Source: Natronosporangium sp035305625
GTDB taxonomy: Bacteria > Actinomycetota > Actinomycetes > Mycobacteriales > Micromonosporaceae
Length of the DNA stretch: 64,000 nt
Assembly: GCA_963809545.1 (NCBI GenBank)
Contig: CAWEKD010000005.1
Location: forward strand, 992,001 to 1,056,000
Direction of reading: 5' to 3'
The position numbers and the translations under genes were made by a program. Under the pieces are notes generated by a model. The model saw nothing but the letters and a program-made list of their open reading frames with translations. It did no database searches and was not told where the DNA came from. This document shows, in pieces, positions 24,873-33,859 of the stretch; position 1 is the first letter of the stretch; each line of letters opens with the position of its first letter.

Positions 24873-27800
24873 CCTGTGCCATTTGTGGGACGGTCGCGGT
24901 CCCTGGCGCCCGGTTCTGCCACTACTGCGGCAGCCCGTTGGCGGTCGCCGCTACCGCGCCGACCACCGAACGCCGAGTGGTGACGGTCCTGTTCGGTGAT
25001 TTGTCCAGCTTCACCTCCTGGTCGGAGGATCTCGACCCGGAGCGCGTAGGCGCGGTAGTTGACCGGATCCTAGCGGCGCTGGCCCAGGCAGTGAAGACGT
25101 TCGGTGGGCACGTCGACAAGCTCACCGGAGACGGCATCATGGCGGTGTTCGGAGCGCCCGTGGCCCATGAGGACGACGCCGAGCGCGCGGTCCGGGCCGC
25201 GCTGGCGATGCAACGGTCGGTGCGGCGGGTGCTGGACGACGAGCGCGGCGGTGGCGCCCCGCTCGGGTTGCGGGTCGGGCTCAACACCGGAGAAGTGGTC
25301 GCCGGGGTCCAGGCCGCGCTGGAGTACACGGTGATCGGGGATACCGTCAACACCGCTGCCCGGCTGGCCGACTCCGCCGCCGTGGGCACGGTCTACGCCG
25401 GCGCCCGCACCGTGGCGGCCACCCGCCACCTGGCGGCCTGGCGACAGCTGCGGCCGCTGCGACTGAAGGGCAAGCGGGAACCGGTCGAGGCGTACGAGCT
25501 GCTGGGGCTGCACGACGCCCCCGGCACCCGCAGCTCTCTGGGGGACCGGGCCCCGTTCGTCGGCCGGGAGGCCGAACTCGGGCGGGTAGCGGGGCGGCTG
25601 GCGGAGGTCATCGACCAGAAAGAGCCCCAGGTCCTGGTGTTCACGGCCGAGGCCGGGGTGGGTAAGACCCGGTTCGCCGCCGAGGTGGCCCGGTACGCCG
25701 CCAGCTACACCGAGCCGGCGCGGGTGCTGAGTGTGCGGTGTGTGGCGTACGGGGAGCGGCGCCGGTTCGCCCCGTTGGCCGACCTGGTCCGGGTGGCGAT
25801 CGGTGCCCCCAGCACCGCGGGGCGCACCGAGGTGGAGCAGCGGCTGCGGCGGCTGGCCTCCCGGCTGGACACCCCGCTGCACGTCGAAGGGCTGCTGGCC
25901 ATGCTCGGGTACGGCGAGTTGGCCGACGACGCGCTCACCGGAGCCTGGGCCGGTAAGGAAGGACTGGACGCGGAGGCGATCCCGGCCGCGGTCGCCGGCC
26001 TGCTGTCCGGGCTGGCCGCGCACGAACCGCTGCTGCTGATAGTGGACGACCTCCACAACGCCACCAATGAGAGCATCACCGCGCTGGGGGCCACGCTCTC
26101 CCGGATCACCGGGCCGGTGCTGACGTTGCTACTGGGGCGACCGGAGCTGGTGCGCGGGCCGCGCCGGCTGGCGGCGCTGCCGGACGCCGAGGTGGCGCCG
26201 CTGCCGCCGTTGCGGGGCGCCGATGCCTCCCGGCTGCTGAGCGCGTTCCTGGGGGGCGGGCGGTTGCCCCGGTCCGACGAGGACCAGCTGCTGACCACCG
26301 CGCAGGGCAACCCGTTCTACCTCGCCGAGCTGGTCACGCTGCTGATGGAGCGGGGGGCGTTGACCCGAGCCCCCCGGCAGGCGGGGCGGGACTCGCAGCA
26401 GTGGCAGTTGGCGGCCGGCTCGCTGGGGGAGCGGCTGTTGTCGCGCGACCTCGCGGCGGTACTGGCGGCCCGGATCGACGCGCTGCCGTCGGAGTCCCGG
26501 GCGGTGCTGCGGGACGCCGCGGTGGTGGGGGACCGGGTGCCGGCCGGGGCGATCGAGGCGCTGGCCGAGCGGCGAGGCACCCGGGGAGCGCGGCCGGCGG
26601 CGGTGGCCGCGGTGGAGCTGGAACAGGCCGTGGACGAGCTGCTGCACCGGCGGATGCTCAGCCGCAGCAACGGCGGGTACGAGTTCGTCACCCCGCTGCT
26701 GCGGGAGGCCGCCTACCGGGGGATCGGAATGGCGGAGTTGGCGGAGCGGCACGCGTTCCTGGCCCGCTGGGCCGCGACCGGTAAAGCCGGGCTGCCGGAG
26801 GACGATCGGGACCTGTTCGTGGCCCGACATGTGGAGCGCGCCGCCGAACTGGCCGATCTGGTGGGACTGGCCCCGGACGCCAACCCCCGGCTGGTGGTGC
26901 CGCTCGGGGTGTCGGCGCTGACCGCGGCGGCCCGCCGGTCGGTGGCGGCGGGGGAGCCGGCCCTGGCCATCGACTACGCGGAGCGGGCCAGCGCGCTGGC
27001 CGGAGGCATGCTCAGTCCTGCCGATCAGCTGGTACACGCCCGGGCATTGCTGCAAAGTGGTCGGGCCGCCGAGGCGAGGGAACTGGCTGAGAAGGTCAAC
27101 GCGGACGCGGGCGACAACCCGGCGATTCGGGCTAATGCCTTGTTGGTCACTGGACGGGCGCACCGCGAGCTCGGCGACCTGCCGCGGGCGCTGCTGGCGT
27201 GGCAGGAAGCGCACGAGGTGGCGGCCGCGGCGGGGCTGGCCCGGGAACAGGCGGACGCCCTGCGCCGGCTGGGCATGACCGACTACTTGGCGGGGCAGCT
27301 GGCTCGGGCGGCCGAGCGGTTCACCGAGGCGTACGAGATCGCGGTCGCCGCCGACGACCGACGCAGCCAGGCCTGGTCCCTGCACCACCTGGCCTGGGTG
27401 ACCACGTCGCGGGGAGACTTCCAGGCCGCCGACCGTGCCCTGGGTGGGGCGGCGCGCCTGTTCGCCGAGCAGCGAGACCAGTTCGGGCGGTTGTGGCTGC
27501 GGGGCAGCGCCGCGTTCACCCGGCTGTTGGCCGGCCGGCTGACTGAGGCGCGTCGGCTGGCGCGGATCTTCCTGCCGTTCGGGGAGCGGGTCGGGGAGGC
27601 CTGGGCGGTGGGGGCGCTGCGGGCGGTGTCGGCGTACGCCGCCGCCCTGCAGGGGCAACTGACGGAGGGGGACGAGCTGGCGCGACTGGCCTACCGGGAC
27701 TTCGCTCGGGCCGGGGACGACTGGGGACGGGGCCTGGCGCTGGTCGTCCGGGCGGAGGTGGCGGCCGCGCGGGACGAGCTGGACCATGCCGCGGCGTTGC

Positions 27801-28444
27801 TGGAGGACGCGGCCCGGTACGGCGAGCGGACTGAGCACCCCCTGTTGATCGGGATCACCCGGACGGTGCAGGGCGAGATCGCGCTGCGCCGGGGGGAACC
27901 GGCGACGGCGATCGCGCTGGCGGAGTCGGTGGACCAGTTGGCCGAACCGCACGGTGCCCTGGAGCCGGCCCGGGTGGGCCCCCGCGCGTTGATCGGTTCC
28001 GCCCGACTGGCGATCGGGGACGTGGACGGCGCGTTGGCGACGCTGCGGCCGTTGGCGGAGGCGGCGGACGCGCCGTCGCTGCTGTTCCCCCGCCAGGAGG
28101 CGGTGGCGCGGTACGCCGAGGCGCTGCTGGCCGCGGGGAAGGTCACGGAGGCGGTCCAGTGGGCGCGCCGGGCGATCGAGGTGCCGGCCGAGCAGGTCCG
28201 CAGCCAAGCGTTGACACACCGGGTGTTGGCCGAGGCGCTGGCGGCCATCGGGGCGGAGGAGGAGGCGCGTGCGGCGGCCGCGGAGGCGGTCCGCTGGGCC
28301 AACGCCACCGAGCGGGTCAGCGAACGAGCGCCGGTGGAGCAGACCCGTTCCCTGCTCGAAGGGGCTGCTCAGGGCACCTCCCCGGTCCCGGGGGAGGTGC
28401 CCCGTCACCCGATTACGTTACGGTCGAGTGGTGAGCGAGGTTAA
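24869..28444 (+). CDS. Class III nucleotidyl cyclase fused to an ATPase and TPR-like repeats
   Basis: A 1191-residue multidomain protein. Residues 3-20 are a zinc ribbon (Cys3, 6, 17, 20). Residues 36-215 are a class III cyclase with both metal Asp (Asp44 in FGDLSSFT, Asp88 in LTGDG), the purine-selecting Lys84, and the VIGDTVNTAARL segment with its Asp, Asn and Arg, so it should be catalytically active, probably on ATP. Near residue 265 begins an AAA/STAND ATPase with P-loop TAEAGVGKTR and Walker B LLLIVDDLHN. The second half is TPR-like helical repeats. The organisation is like the LuxR/AfsR-type large regulators without a DNA-binding domain. GTG 24869 overlaps the MBL stop, and the 3' end overlaps the kinase gene by 14 bp. 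Proximity to crp suggests a cAMP output. Confidence 0.88.
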   Translation: MTCAICGTVAVPGARFCHYCGSPLAVAATAPTTERRVVTVLFGDLSSFTSWSEDLDPERVGAVVDRILAALAQAVKTFGGHVDKLTGDGIMAVFGAPVAHEDDAERAVRAALAMQRSVRRVLDDERGGGAPLGLRVGLNTGEVVAGVQAALEYTVIGDTVNTAARLADSAAVGTVYAGARTVAATRHLAAWRQLRPLRLKGKREPVEAYELLGLHDAPGTRSSLGDRAPFVGREAELGRVAGRLAEVIDQKEPQVLVFTAEAGVGKTRFAAEVARYAASYTEPARVLSVRCVAYGERRRFAPLADLVRVAIGAPSTAGRTEVEQRLRRLASRLDTPLHVEGLLAMLGYGELADDALTGAWAGKEGLDAEAIPAAVAGLLSGLAAHEPLLLIVDDLHNATNESITALGATLSRITGPVLTLLLGRPELVRGPRRLAALPDAEVAPLPPLRGADASRLLSAFLGGGRLPRSDEDQLLTTAQGNPFYLAELVTLLMERGALTRAPRQAGRDSQQWQLAAGSLGERLLSRDLAAVLAARIDALPSESRAVLRDAAVVGDRVPAGAIEALAERRGTRGARPAAVAAVELEQAVDELLHRRMLSRSNGGYEFVTPLLREAAYRGIGMAELAERHAFLARWAATGKAGLPEDDRDLFVARHVERAAELADLVGLAPDANPRLVVPLGVSALTAAARRSVAAGEPALAIDYAERASALAGGMLSPADQLVHARALLQSGRAAEARELAEKVNADAGDNPAIRANALLVTGRAHRELGDLPRALLAWQEAHEVAAAAGLAREQADALRRLGMTDYLAGQLARAAERFTEAYEIAVAADDRRSQAWSLHHLAWVTTSRGDFQAADRALGGAARLFAEQRDQFGRLWLRGSAAFTRLLAGRLTEARRLARIFLPFGERVGEAWAVGALRAVSAYAAALQGQLTEGDELARLAYRDFARAGDDWGRGLALVVRAEVAAARDELDHAAALLEDAARYGERTEHPLLIGITRTVQGEIALRRGEPATAIALAESVDQLAEPHGALEPARVGPRALIGSARLAIGDVDGALATLRPLAEAADAPSLLFPRQEAVARYAEALLAAGKVTEAVQWARRAIEVPAEQVRSQALTHRVLAEALAAIGAEEEARAAAAEAVRWANATERVSERAPVEQTRSLLEGAAQGTSPVPGEVPRHPITLRSSGERG

Positions 28445-29327
28445 GCCTGCGGCGCGGGTGCCGACTATTCCGGGGTTGTCCCAGCTGTCGGTGCTTGCTC
28501 GGGGTGGGTTCGCCACCATCTACCGCGCTATCCAGGACTCGATCGGGCGTGAGGTCGCGGTCAAGGTGGAGAACCGGACCCTCGAAAGCGAGCGGGACCA
28601 GCGCCGGTTCCTACGGGAGGCCCGCGCTGCCGGTCAAATGTCTGCGCACCCGTACGTGGTCGACCTGCATGACGTGGGGGTGACTGAGGACCAGCACCCG
28701 TACATGATCATGGAGTTATGTGCGGGCTCCTACGCCGATCGAATGCGGGTAGGCCCGCTCAGCCCCGCCGAGACCCGCGAAGTCGGGATCAAGATCGCAG
28801 ATGCGCTGGCGGTGGCGCACGAGTGCGGGGTACTGCATCGGGACGTAAAGCCAGCCAACCTGCTCATTAGCCGGTTCGGGGAGCCGCTCCTGGCCGATTT
28901 CGGCCTGGCGGTTCTCGCCGAGACCCGTGAGACGTCCATCACGTTGGAGGTGAACACTCCCGCGTACGCGCCGCCGGAGACGTTCCAGTCCGGCCCACCG
29001 ACGCCGGCGGTGGACGTGTACGGGCTGAGCGCCAGCCTGTATGCGATGCTCAGCGGCCACCCGCCTCGGTTCCAGCGGGATCCGAATCCGAGTCTGCTGT
29101 CCTTGCTGGAGCTGTTCGACGAGCCGATCCCCGATGTTCCCGGGGTGCCGACCGAGCTGGTGGATGTGCTGCGGATGGGCATGGCCAATGATCCGTTGGC
29201 CCGCCCGACCGCGGGGCGGCTGCGGGATCTCCTCCGGGAGCTGCCGCTGCAGTCGCCGCCTCCCCGGGTGATTCGGGCGTCGGCGCCGGTGCCGCCTCCC
29301 CGTCGGGTCCAGCCACCCGTGGTCTGA
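28431..29327 (+). CDS. Cytosolic Ser/Thr protein kinase (PknB-type catalytic domain)
   Basis: A 298-residue kinase without a membrane helix. Glycine loop ARGGFATIYRA, ATP Lys45 in VAVKVE, catalytic loop HRDVKPANLL (Asp138, Lys140, Asn143), DFG at 156-158, and NTPAYAPPE as the P+1/APE region. The tail (after residue 265) is Pro-rich and basic. GTG 28431 overlaps the end of the cyclase gene by 14 bp, so the two proteins are translationally coupled and probably work together. The activation segment holds Thr/Ser (ETRETSITLE), as in autophosphorylating kinases. No sensor domain is attached; the cyclase/TPR protein may supply input, which is inference. Confidence 0.9.
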   Translation: MSEVKPAARVPTIPGLSQLSVLARGGFATIYRAIQDSIGREVAVKVENRTLESERDQRRFLREARAAGQMSAHPYVVDLHDVGVTEDQHPYMIMELCAGSYADRMRVGPLSPAETREVGIKIADALAVAHECGVLHRDVKPANLLISRFGEPLLADFGLAVLAETRETSITLEVNTPAYAPPETFQSGPPTPAVDVYGLSASLYAMLSGHPPRFQRDPNPSLLSLLELFDEPIPDVPGVPTELVDVLRMGMANDPLARPTAGRLRDLLRELPLQSPPPRVIRASAPVPPPRRVQPPVV

Positions 29328-29402
29328 GGCGGTCGTGGGTGAACCTGGAGTCGCGGCCAGGCGGCGTCCGGCGGCGTCGCCCGGTCGGCGCGCGATCACG
29401 CC

Positions 29403-29434
29403 AGTGGCCCCGGAGGGAGTGCTCCGGGGCCACT
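29403..29434. terminator. Convergent hairpin between kinase and chaplin genes
   Basis: A perfect 13-bp inverted repeat (AGTGGCCCCGGAG and its complement) with a 6-base loop lies between the + strand kinase gene and the - strand chaplin gene. Confidence 0.7.
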
Positions 29435-29469
29435 GCCTGACGCGGGCACGCCAGGTGACCGGGGGAGGG

Positions 29470-30192
29470 TCAGCGTCGCTGGCTAATGGCGGCGGCGCCA
29501 CCGTCACAGCCCGCGAAGGCGTTGCCGAGGACCGCGATCGCGTTGCCGCAGATGTTGACCGGCAGCTGGATCGGCGCGTACACCTGGGTGCCGCTGAGCG
29601 CGCCCTGGTTGCCGACGCTGATCAGGCGTAGATCGTCCGCGGCATGCCCGCCGCCTCGGCGCCCTTCCGGCTGGCCGTAGGCCTGCCGGTCGGCTTCACT
29701 GGACTCGTAGTAGTAACGGGGCTTCTTCTTGTGCTTCTTGTCCCGTTTCGGGGGGCGCTGGTCCCGTTCCCGTTCCGCCACCGCCCCGCCGTCACACCCG
29801 GCGGCAGCGGTGCCGAGGACACTGATGGCGTTGCCGCAGATGTTGACCGGCAGCTGGATCGGCGCGTACGCCTGTAGGCCGCTGGCCACCCCGTCGTTAC
29901 CCGCGCTGATCATGGTGGGAGCGGATTCGCGGTAGTGGGAGTAGCTCCACTCCTTGTCGATCGCGGCTGCCCCGCCTTCGCACCCGGCGAGCGCGCTCCC
30001 CGCCACCGCGATGGCGTTACCGCACAGATTGAGCGGGGCCTGGATCGGCAGGTACGCCTGAACGCCGGAGGCGGTGCCACTGTTGCCGGTGCTGATCATG
30101 GCCGGCTCGGCCTGGGCAGCCCCGCCCGTCACCAGTAGCGCCCCCGCTGCTAGCGCCCCTACGTTCACCGAGTGTCGTAGCCAACTGTTCAT
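29470..30192 (-). CDS. Secreted chaplin-family protein with three chaplin domains
   Basis: The 240-residue product has a signal peptide (about 1-28, ending GGAAQA). Three chaplin domains follow at about 31-77, 94-138 and 187-235. Each has the core GNxAxxGxQxYxPIQxPxNxCGNA and a Cys pair (57/71, 119/133, 215/229). Between domains two and three is a strongly basic linker (KRDKKHKKKPRYYYE). There is no LPXTG sorting signal, so it is not a long chaplin of the Streptomyces ChpA-C kind. Chaplins assemble into amyloid-like surface films on aerial hyphae or spores. It sits alone, convergent with the kinase gene. Confidence 0.88.
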   Translation of the reverse strand: MNSWLRHSVNVGALAAGALLVTGGAAQAEPAMISTGNSGTASGVQAYLPIQAPLNLCGNAIAVAGSALAGCEGGAAAIDKEWSYSHYRESAPTMISAGNDGVASGLQAYAPIQLPVNICGNAISVLGTAAAGCDGGAVAERERDQRPPKRDKKHKKKPRYYYESSEADRQAYGQPEGRRGGGHAADDLRLISVGNQGALSGTQVYAPIQLPVNICGNAIAVLGNAFAGCDGGAAAISQRR

Positions 30193-30339
30193 GTGTCGTC
30201 GAACCCTTTCGACCGGGGATGGTCTACGGGCGTCCTAACGACGACACGCGGTGCGGAGGTGTAGTTTTGTTAAAAACCCGACACTAGGCAAGAGGCCGGA
30301 CAAAGCGTGAAAGTTGCTCTATCTGGGGATGGCGGAGGC

Positions 30340-31017
30340 TCAGACCCGTGCCCGCCGGGCCAGCCGTTCCGGATCCAGAATGATCACGCTCTTGCCATCC
30401 AGCCGCAGCCAGCCCCGGGAGGCGAAGTCGGCCAGCGCCTTGTTCACCGTCTCCCGAGACGCCCCCACCAGCTGGGCCAGCTCCTCCTGGGTCAGGTCGT
30501 GCGTCACCCGGAGTACGCCACCGTCGCGCGAGCCGAACCGACCGGCCAGCTGGAGCAGGTTCTTCGCCACCCGCCCCGGCACGTCCGTGAAGATCAGGTC
30601 GGCCTTCTCGTCGTTGGTGCGGCGCAGCCGCCGAGCGATCACCCGCAGCAGCTGCTCAGCGATCTCCGGCCGGTTGGCCAGCCACGGGCGCAGTGCCTGC
30701 TTCCGCAGCTTCGCCAGCTTGGTGTCCACCACCGCCGTGGCGGTAGCGGTCCGCGGGCCCGGGTCGAACAACGACAGCTCGCCCACCATGTCCGACGGCC
30801 CCATCACCGCGATCAGGTTCTGCCGTCCGTCCGCAGCGCGGCGCCCCAGCTTCAGCTTGCCGGAGAGCACGATGTAGAGACTGTCCCCCGGCTCGCCTTC
30901 ACTGAAGACCACCTCGCCCTTGCGGAACTCGACCGTCTCCATTTCTTTGGCGAGCGCCTCTGCGGCTTCTGGATCTACCCCCTGGAAGATCCCGCTGCGA
31001 GCCAGTACCTCGTCCAT
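30340..31017 (-). CDS. crp: Crp/Fnr-family cAMP receptor protein
   Basis: A 225-residue regulator with the cyclic-nucleotide fold: EFRKGEVVFSEGEPGDSLYIV, and the phosphate-binding cassette GELSLFDPGPRTATATA with Glu and the Arg-Thr pair that contacts cAMP. The C-terminal winged helix is LTQEELAQLVGASRETVNKAL. This closely resembles M. tuberculosis Crp (Rv3676), with GELSIFDPGPRTSSAT in the same place as I recall it. It is monocistronic on the - strand, followed by chaplin and preceded by a divergent CapA-like gene. Confidence 0.93.
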   Translation of the reverse strand: MDEVLARSGIFQGVDPEAAEALAKEMETVEFRKGEVVFSEGEPGDSLYIVLSGKLKLGRRAADGRQNLIAVMGPSDMVGELSLFDPGPRTATATAVVDTKLAKLRKQALRPWLANRPEIAEQLLRVIARRLRRTNDEKADLIFTDVPGRVAKNLLQLAGRFGSRDGGVLRVTHDLTQEELAQLVGASRETVNKALADFASRGWLRLDGKSVIILDPERLARRARV

Positions 31018-31220
31018 CGCCCACCTCCAGTCGCGCGCCCCCGCGCCCGCACAAGTCTAGGCGCTGATCACCGCCTCTGGACACCTGCCCCGGGCTTCTA
31101 TGCTGCTCAGGCGGTACGTATGAGCCGAAAGACCAGCCGGTTGACGGGTGTGACTCGGCCGTTGGCCCAGCTAGCCTCCCGAGCGGTCCTATTGACAGCC
31201 ACTGACCTGGGGGAGTGACG

Positions 31221-32426
31221 ATGTTCGCCGGTTCCACCCAGCCTAACCCGTCTGGGGCCACCACTCCGCGGCAATCGCGTCGCCAGACGCTGCTTCTGCT
31301 CGCGACGGTGGTGGCGCTGGTGGCGGCCCTGCTCGGGATTGTCGTGGTGACGAACATGATGAACCGGGCCGCGGAGCAGACCGAGGCGGTGCCCGGGCAG
31401 TGGGTGACGCCGGCGCCTACTCCGACGACCACCCAGGCGGTGCCGGAGGCGACGGATCCTCCCTCGATCACCCTGTCGGCGACCGGGGACATCATCCTGG
31501 GCGACGTCGGTGCGCTGCCGCCGCGGGACGGGAAAGGGTTCTTCGACGACGTCCGGGAGGCGCTCGCGGCTGACCTGGTGATGGGCAATCTGGAGCAGCC
31601 GCTGACCGACGACACCGGGTACGACAAGTGCGCTCCGGACTCCGAGGCCTGCCATGCCTTCCGAGCCCCGCCGCACTACGCCGCCCACCTGGCGGAGGCG
31701 GGGTTCGACGTGCTTAACATCGCCAACAACCACGGCAACGACTACGGCCCGGAGGGGCGGGCGAACACCGTGGCGGCCCTGGCCGAGCACGGCCTGGCCT
31801 ACACCGGGGAGCGGGACCAGATCACGGTGATGGACGTGGCCGGAGTGTCGGTGGCGGTGGTGGGGTTCAGCCCGTACGAGTGGACCAACGATCTGAACGA
31901 CCACGCCCAGGCAGCCGACCTGGTGGGCCGGGCCGCGCAGCAGGCCGACCTGGTGGTGGTGCAGGTGCACATGGGGGCGGAGGGGGCCAATGAGACCCGG
32001 GTCCGTCCCGGGCCGGAGGAGTTCTACGGCGAGCAGCGGGGCGACCCGATGGCGTTTACCCGGGCGGTGATCGACGCCGGAGCCGACCTGGTGGTGGGGC
32101 ACGGGCCGCACGTACTGCGGGGACTGGAGTTCTACCGGGGGCGGCTGATCGCCTACAGCCTGGGCAACTTCGCCGGGGGTGGGGGCACCCTCAGCGCCGC
32201 CGGAAACCTCGGGTTGGGCGGCATCCTGAAGGTCACGCTCACCGCCGGCGGAGAGTTCGTCTCCGGCCAGTTCATCTCCACCCACATGTACGACCGCGGG
32301 CTGCCCACGGTCGACTCCCAGCAGCGGAGTCTGGAGCTGGTGCAGGAGGTGACCCGGAAGGACTTTCCGGAGACCGGGGCGCGGTTGGGCTCGGATGGTG
32401 AGATCAGGCTGCCGTCGGTGGGGTGA
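31221..32426 (+). CDS. CapA-type (PGA_cap) metallophosphatase-like membrane protein
   Basis: About 401 residues. An N-terminal membrane helix (TLLLLATVVALVAALLGIVVV) is followed by a PGA_cap domain with ATGDIILGD, NLEQPL, NIANNHGNDYG and GHGPHVLRG. The same fold appears in CapA of poly-gamma-glutamate capsule synthesis and in many wall-associated enzymes. ATG 31221 is preferred over GTG 31215 because GGGGGAG then has normal spacing. It is divergent from crp and 15 bp upstream of nth. No other capsule gene is present, so polyglutamate synthesis is not implied. Confidence 0.8.
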   Translation: MFAGSTQPNPSGATTPRQSRRQTLLLLATVVALVAALLGIVVVTNMMNRAAEQTEAVPGQWVTPAPTPTTTQAVPEATDPPSITLSATGDIILGDVGALPPRDGKGFFDDVREALAADLVMGNLEQPLTDDTGYDKCAPDSEACHAFRAPPHYAAHLAEAGFDVLNIANNHGNDYGPEGRANTVAALAEHGLAYTGERDQITVMDVAGVSVAVVGFSPYEWTNDLNDHAQAADLVGRAAQQADLVVVQVHMGAEGANETRVRPGPEEFYGEQRGDPMAFTRAVIDAGADLVVGHGPHVLRGLEFYRGRLIAYSLGNFAGGGGTLSAAGNLGLGGILKVTLTAGGEFVSGQFISTHMYDRGLPTVDSQQRSLELVQEVTRKDFPETGARLGSDGEIRLPSVG

Positions 32427-32441
32427 CGTACCCTGGCCGTC

Positions 32442-33200
32442 GTGGCCACCTCTGTACCCGCTGCCCAACCCGCCCGGGCGGAGTCGCCGCTGGCTCGGAA
32501 GCGTCGGGCCCGCCGGATGGCGCGTGAGCTGGCAGTGATCCACCCGGATGCGCACTGCGAGCTGAACTACTCCAACCCGCTCGAGCTCACGGTGGCGACC
32601 ATCCTGTCCGCGCAGACCACCGACGTGCGGGTCAACGAGGTGACCCCGAAGCTGTTCGCGCGGTATCGGTCCGCCGCCGACTACGCCGCCGCGGACCGGG
32701 CGGAGCTGGAGGAGCTGCTGCGCCCCACCGGGTTCTTCCGCAACAAGGCGGACGCGTTGATCAGGCTGGGGCAGGCGCTGATCGAGCGGTACGACGGTGA
32801 GGTGCCGGATCGGCTGGAGGAGCTGCTCACGCTGCCGTGGGTCGGGCGCAAGACCGCCAACGTGATCCTCGGCAACGCGTTCGGGGTGCCGGGCATCACC
32901 GTCGACACCCACTTTGCCCGGCTGGTGCGGCGGTGGCAGTGGACGGAGGAGACCGACCCAGTCAAGATCGAGTTCGCGGTAGCGGAGCTGATCGAGCGAT
33001 CCGAGTGGACCATGCTGTCCCACCGAGTGATCTTCCACGGGCGACGGGTCTGCCATGCCCGCAAACCCGCCTGCGGCGCGTGCCCCTTGGCGCGGTGGTG
33101 CCCGGCCTACGGCACCGGCCCCACCGACCGCGCCACCGCGGTCACCCTGCTGAAGGGGCCCCGGGTCGCGGAGCTCGCCGCGCTCACGGAGGGGACATGA
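32442..33200 (+). CDS. nth: Endonuclease III, base-excision DNA glycosylase/AP lyase
   Basis: A 252-residue HhH-GPD glycosylase. The hairpin LPWVGRKTANVILG carries the catalytic Lys, GITVDTHFARL the catalytic Asp, and the 4Fe-4S loop is C-x6-C-x2-C-x5-C in CHARKPACGACPLARWC. It removes oxidised pyrimidines and cuts the abasic strand. The gene starts at GTG 32442, and its TGA overlaps the TlpA ATG by ATGA. Order nth-TlpA-Nudix-marP is the conserved actinobacterial one. Confidence 0.95.
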   Translation: MATSVPAAQPARAESPLARKRRARRMARELAVIHPDAHCELNYSNPLELTVATILSAQTTDVRVNEVTPKLFARYRSAADYAAADRAELEELLRPTGFFRNKADALIRLGQALIERYDGEVPDRLEELLTLPWVGRKTANVILGNAFGVPGITVDTHFARLVRRWQWTEETDPVKIEFAVAELIERSEWTMLSHRVIFHGRRVCHARKPACGACPLARWCPAYGTGPTDRATAVTLLKGPRVAELAALTEGT

Positions 33201-33859
33201 TCGACCAGCCGCGGGCTGGTGAGCGCGCTTTGCGTTGGCGGCTGCCGCGCCGCATGCTGGCGGCGCTGGCGGTCACCGCGGCGCTGCTCGCCGTGGGCTG
33301 CACCAGCCAGGACGATCCCGCCCCCGAGGTTCCCCCGCTCGACTCCCCGCTGGCTGACTGCGCCGAGCTCACCATCCCACCGGCGCAGGCCCCGGAGGCG
33401 CCCCCGGCGGCGACCGGCGACCCCCGACCGCTGCCGGAACTGACCTTGACCTGCCTGACCGGCGGGGAGCCGTTCCACCTGGCCGAGCTGCGGGGGCCGG
33501 CGGTGGTCAACGTGTGGGCGACCTGGTGCCGGCCCTGCCTCACCGAGCTGCCGGTGATGCAGCGATACGCCGACCAGTACGCCGGCCAGGTGCACGTGGT
33601 CGGCGTGGCTACCCGCTCCGATCCGGCGGCCGCGGTGGAGTTGGCGCGCGAACTTGAGCTCCGGTTCCCGTCGCTGCACGACTACCATGAGGAACTGTTC
33701 GGCAAGCTCGGACTGTTTGCGATGCCCAGCACCCTGCTGATCGACCACACCGGTCAGCTCCGGTACGTCTACCAGCAGGTGCCCTTCCAAGACGAGCACG
33801 AGCTGGCTGAGCTGGTCGAGCAGCACCTGGGGGTGGCGAGCGGGCGTGTCGAGGGCTGA
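33197..33859 (+). CDS. TlpA/ResA-like thioredoxin-fold lipoprotein
   Basis: The 220-residue product has a lipoprotein signal with lipobox LLAVGCTSQ, a Pro-rich spacer, and a TlpA domain with the redox pair WCRPC in VNVWATWCRPCLTELP and the cis-Pro region AMPSTLLIDHTG. It should sit outside the membrane and reduce or exchange disulfides. ATG 33197 overlaps the nth stop. Its end overlaps the Nudix gene by 14 bp. Two further Cys (CAEL, LTCLTGG) in the spacer might form a structural disulfide. Confidence 0.9.
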   Translation: MIDQPRAGERALRWRLPRRMLAALAVTAALLAVGCTSQDDPAPEVPPLDSPLADCAELTIPPAQAPEAPPAATGDPRPLPELTLTCLTGGEPFHLAELRGPAVVNVWATWCRPCLTELPVMQRYADQYAGQVHVVGVATRSDPAAAVELARELELRFPSLHDYHEELFGKLGLFAMPSTLLIDHTGQLRYVYQQVPFQDEHELAELVEQHLGVASGRVEG

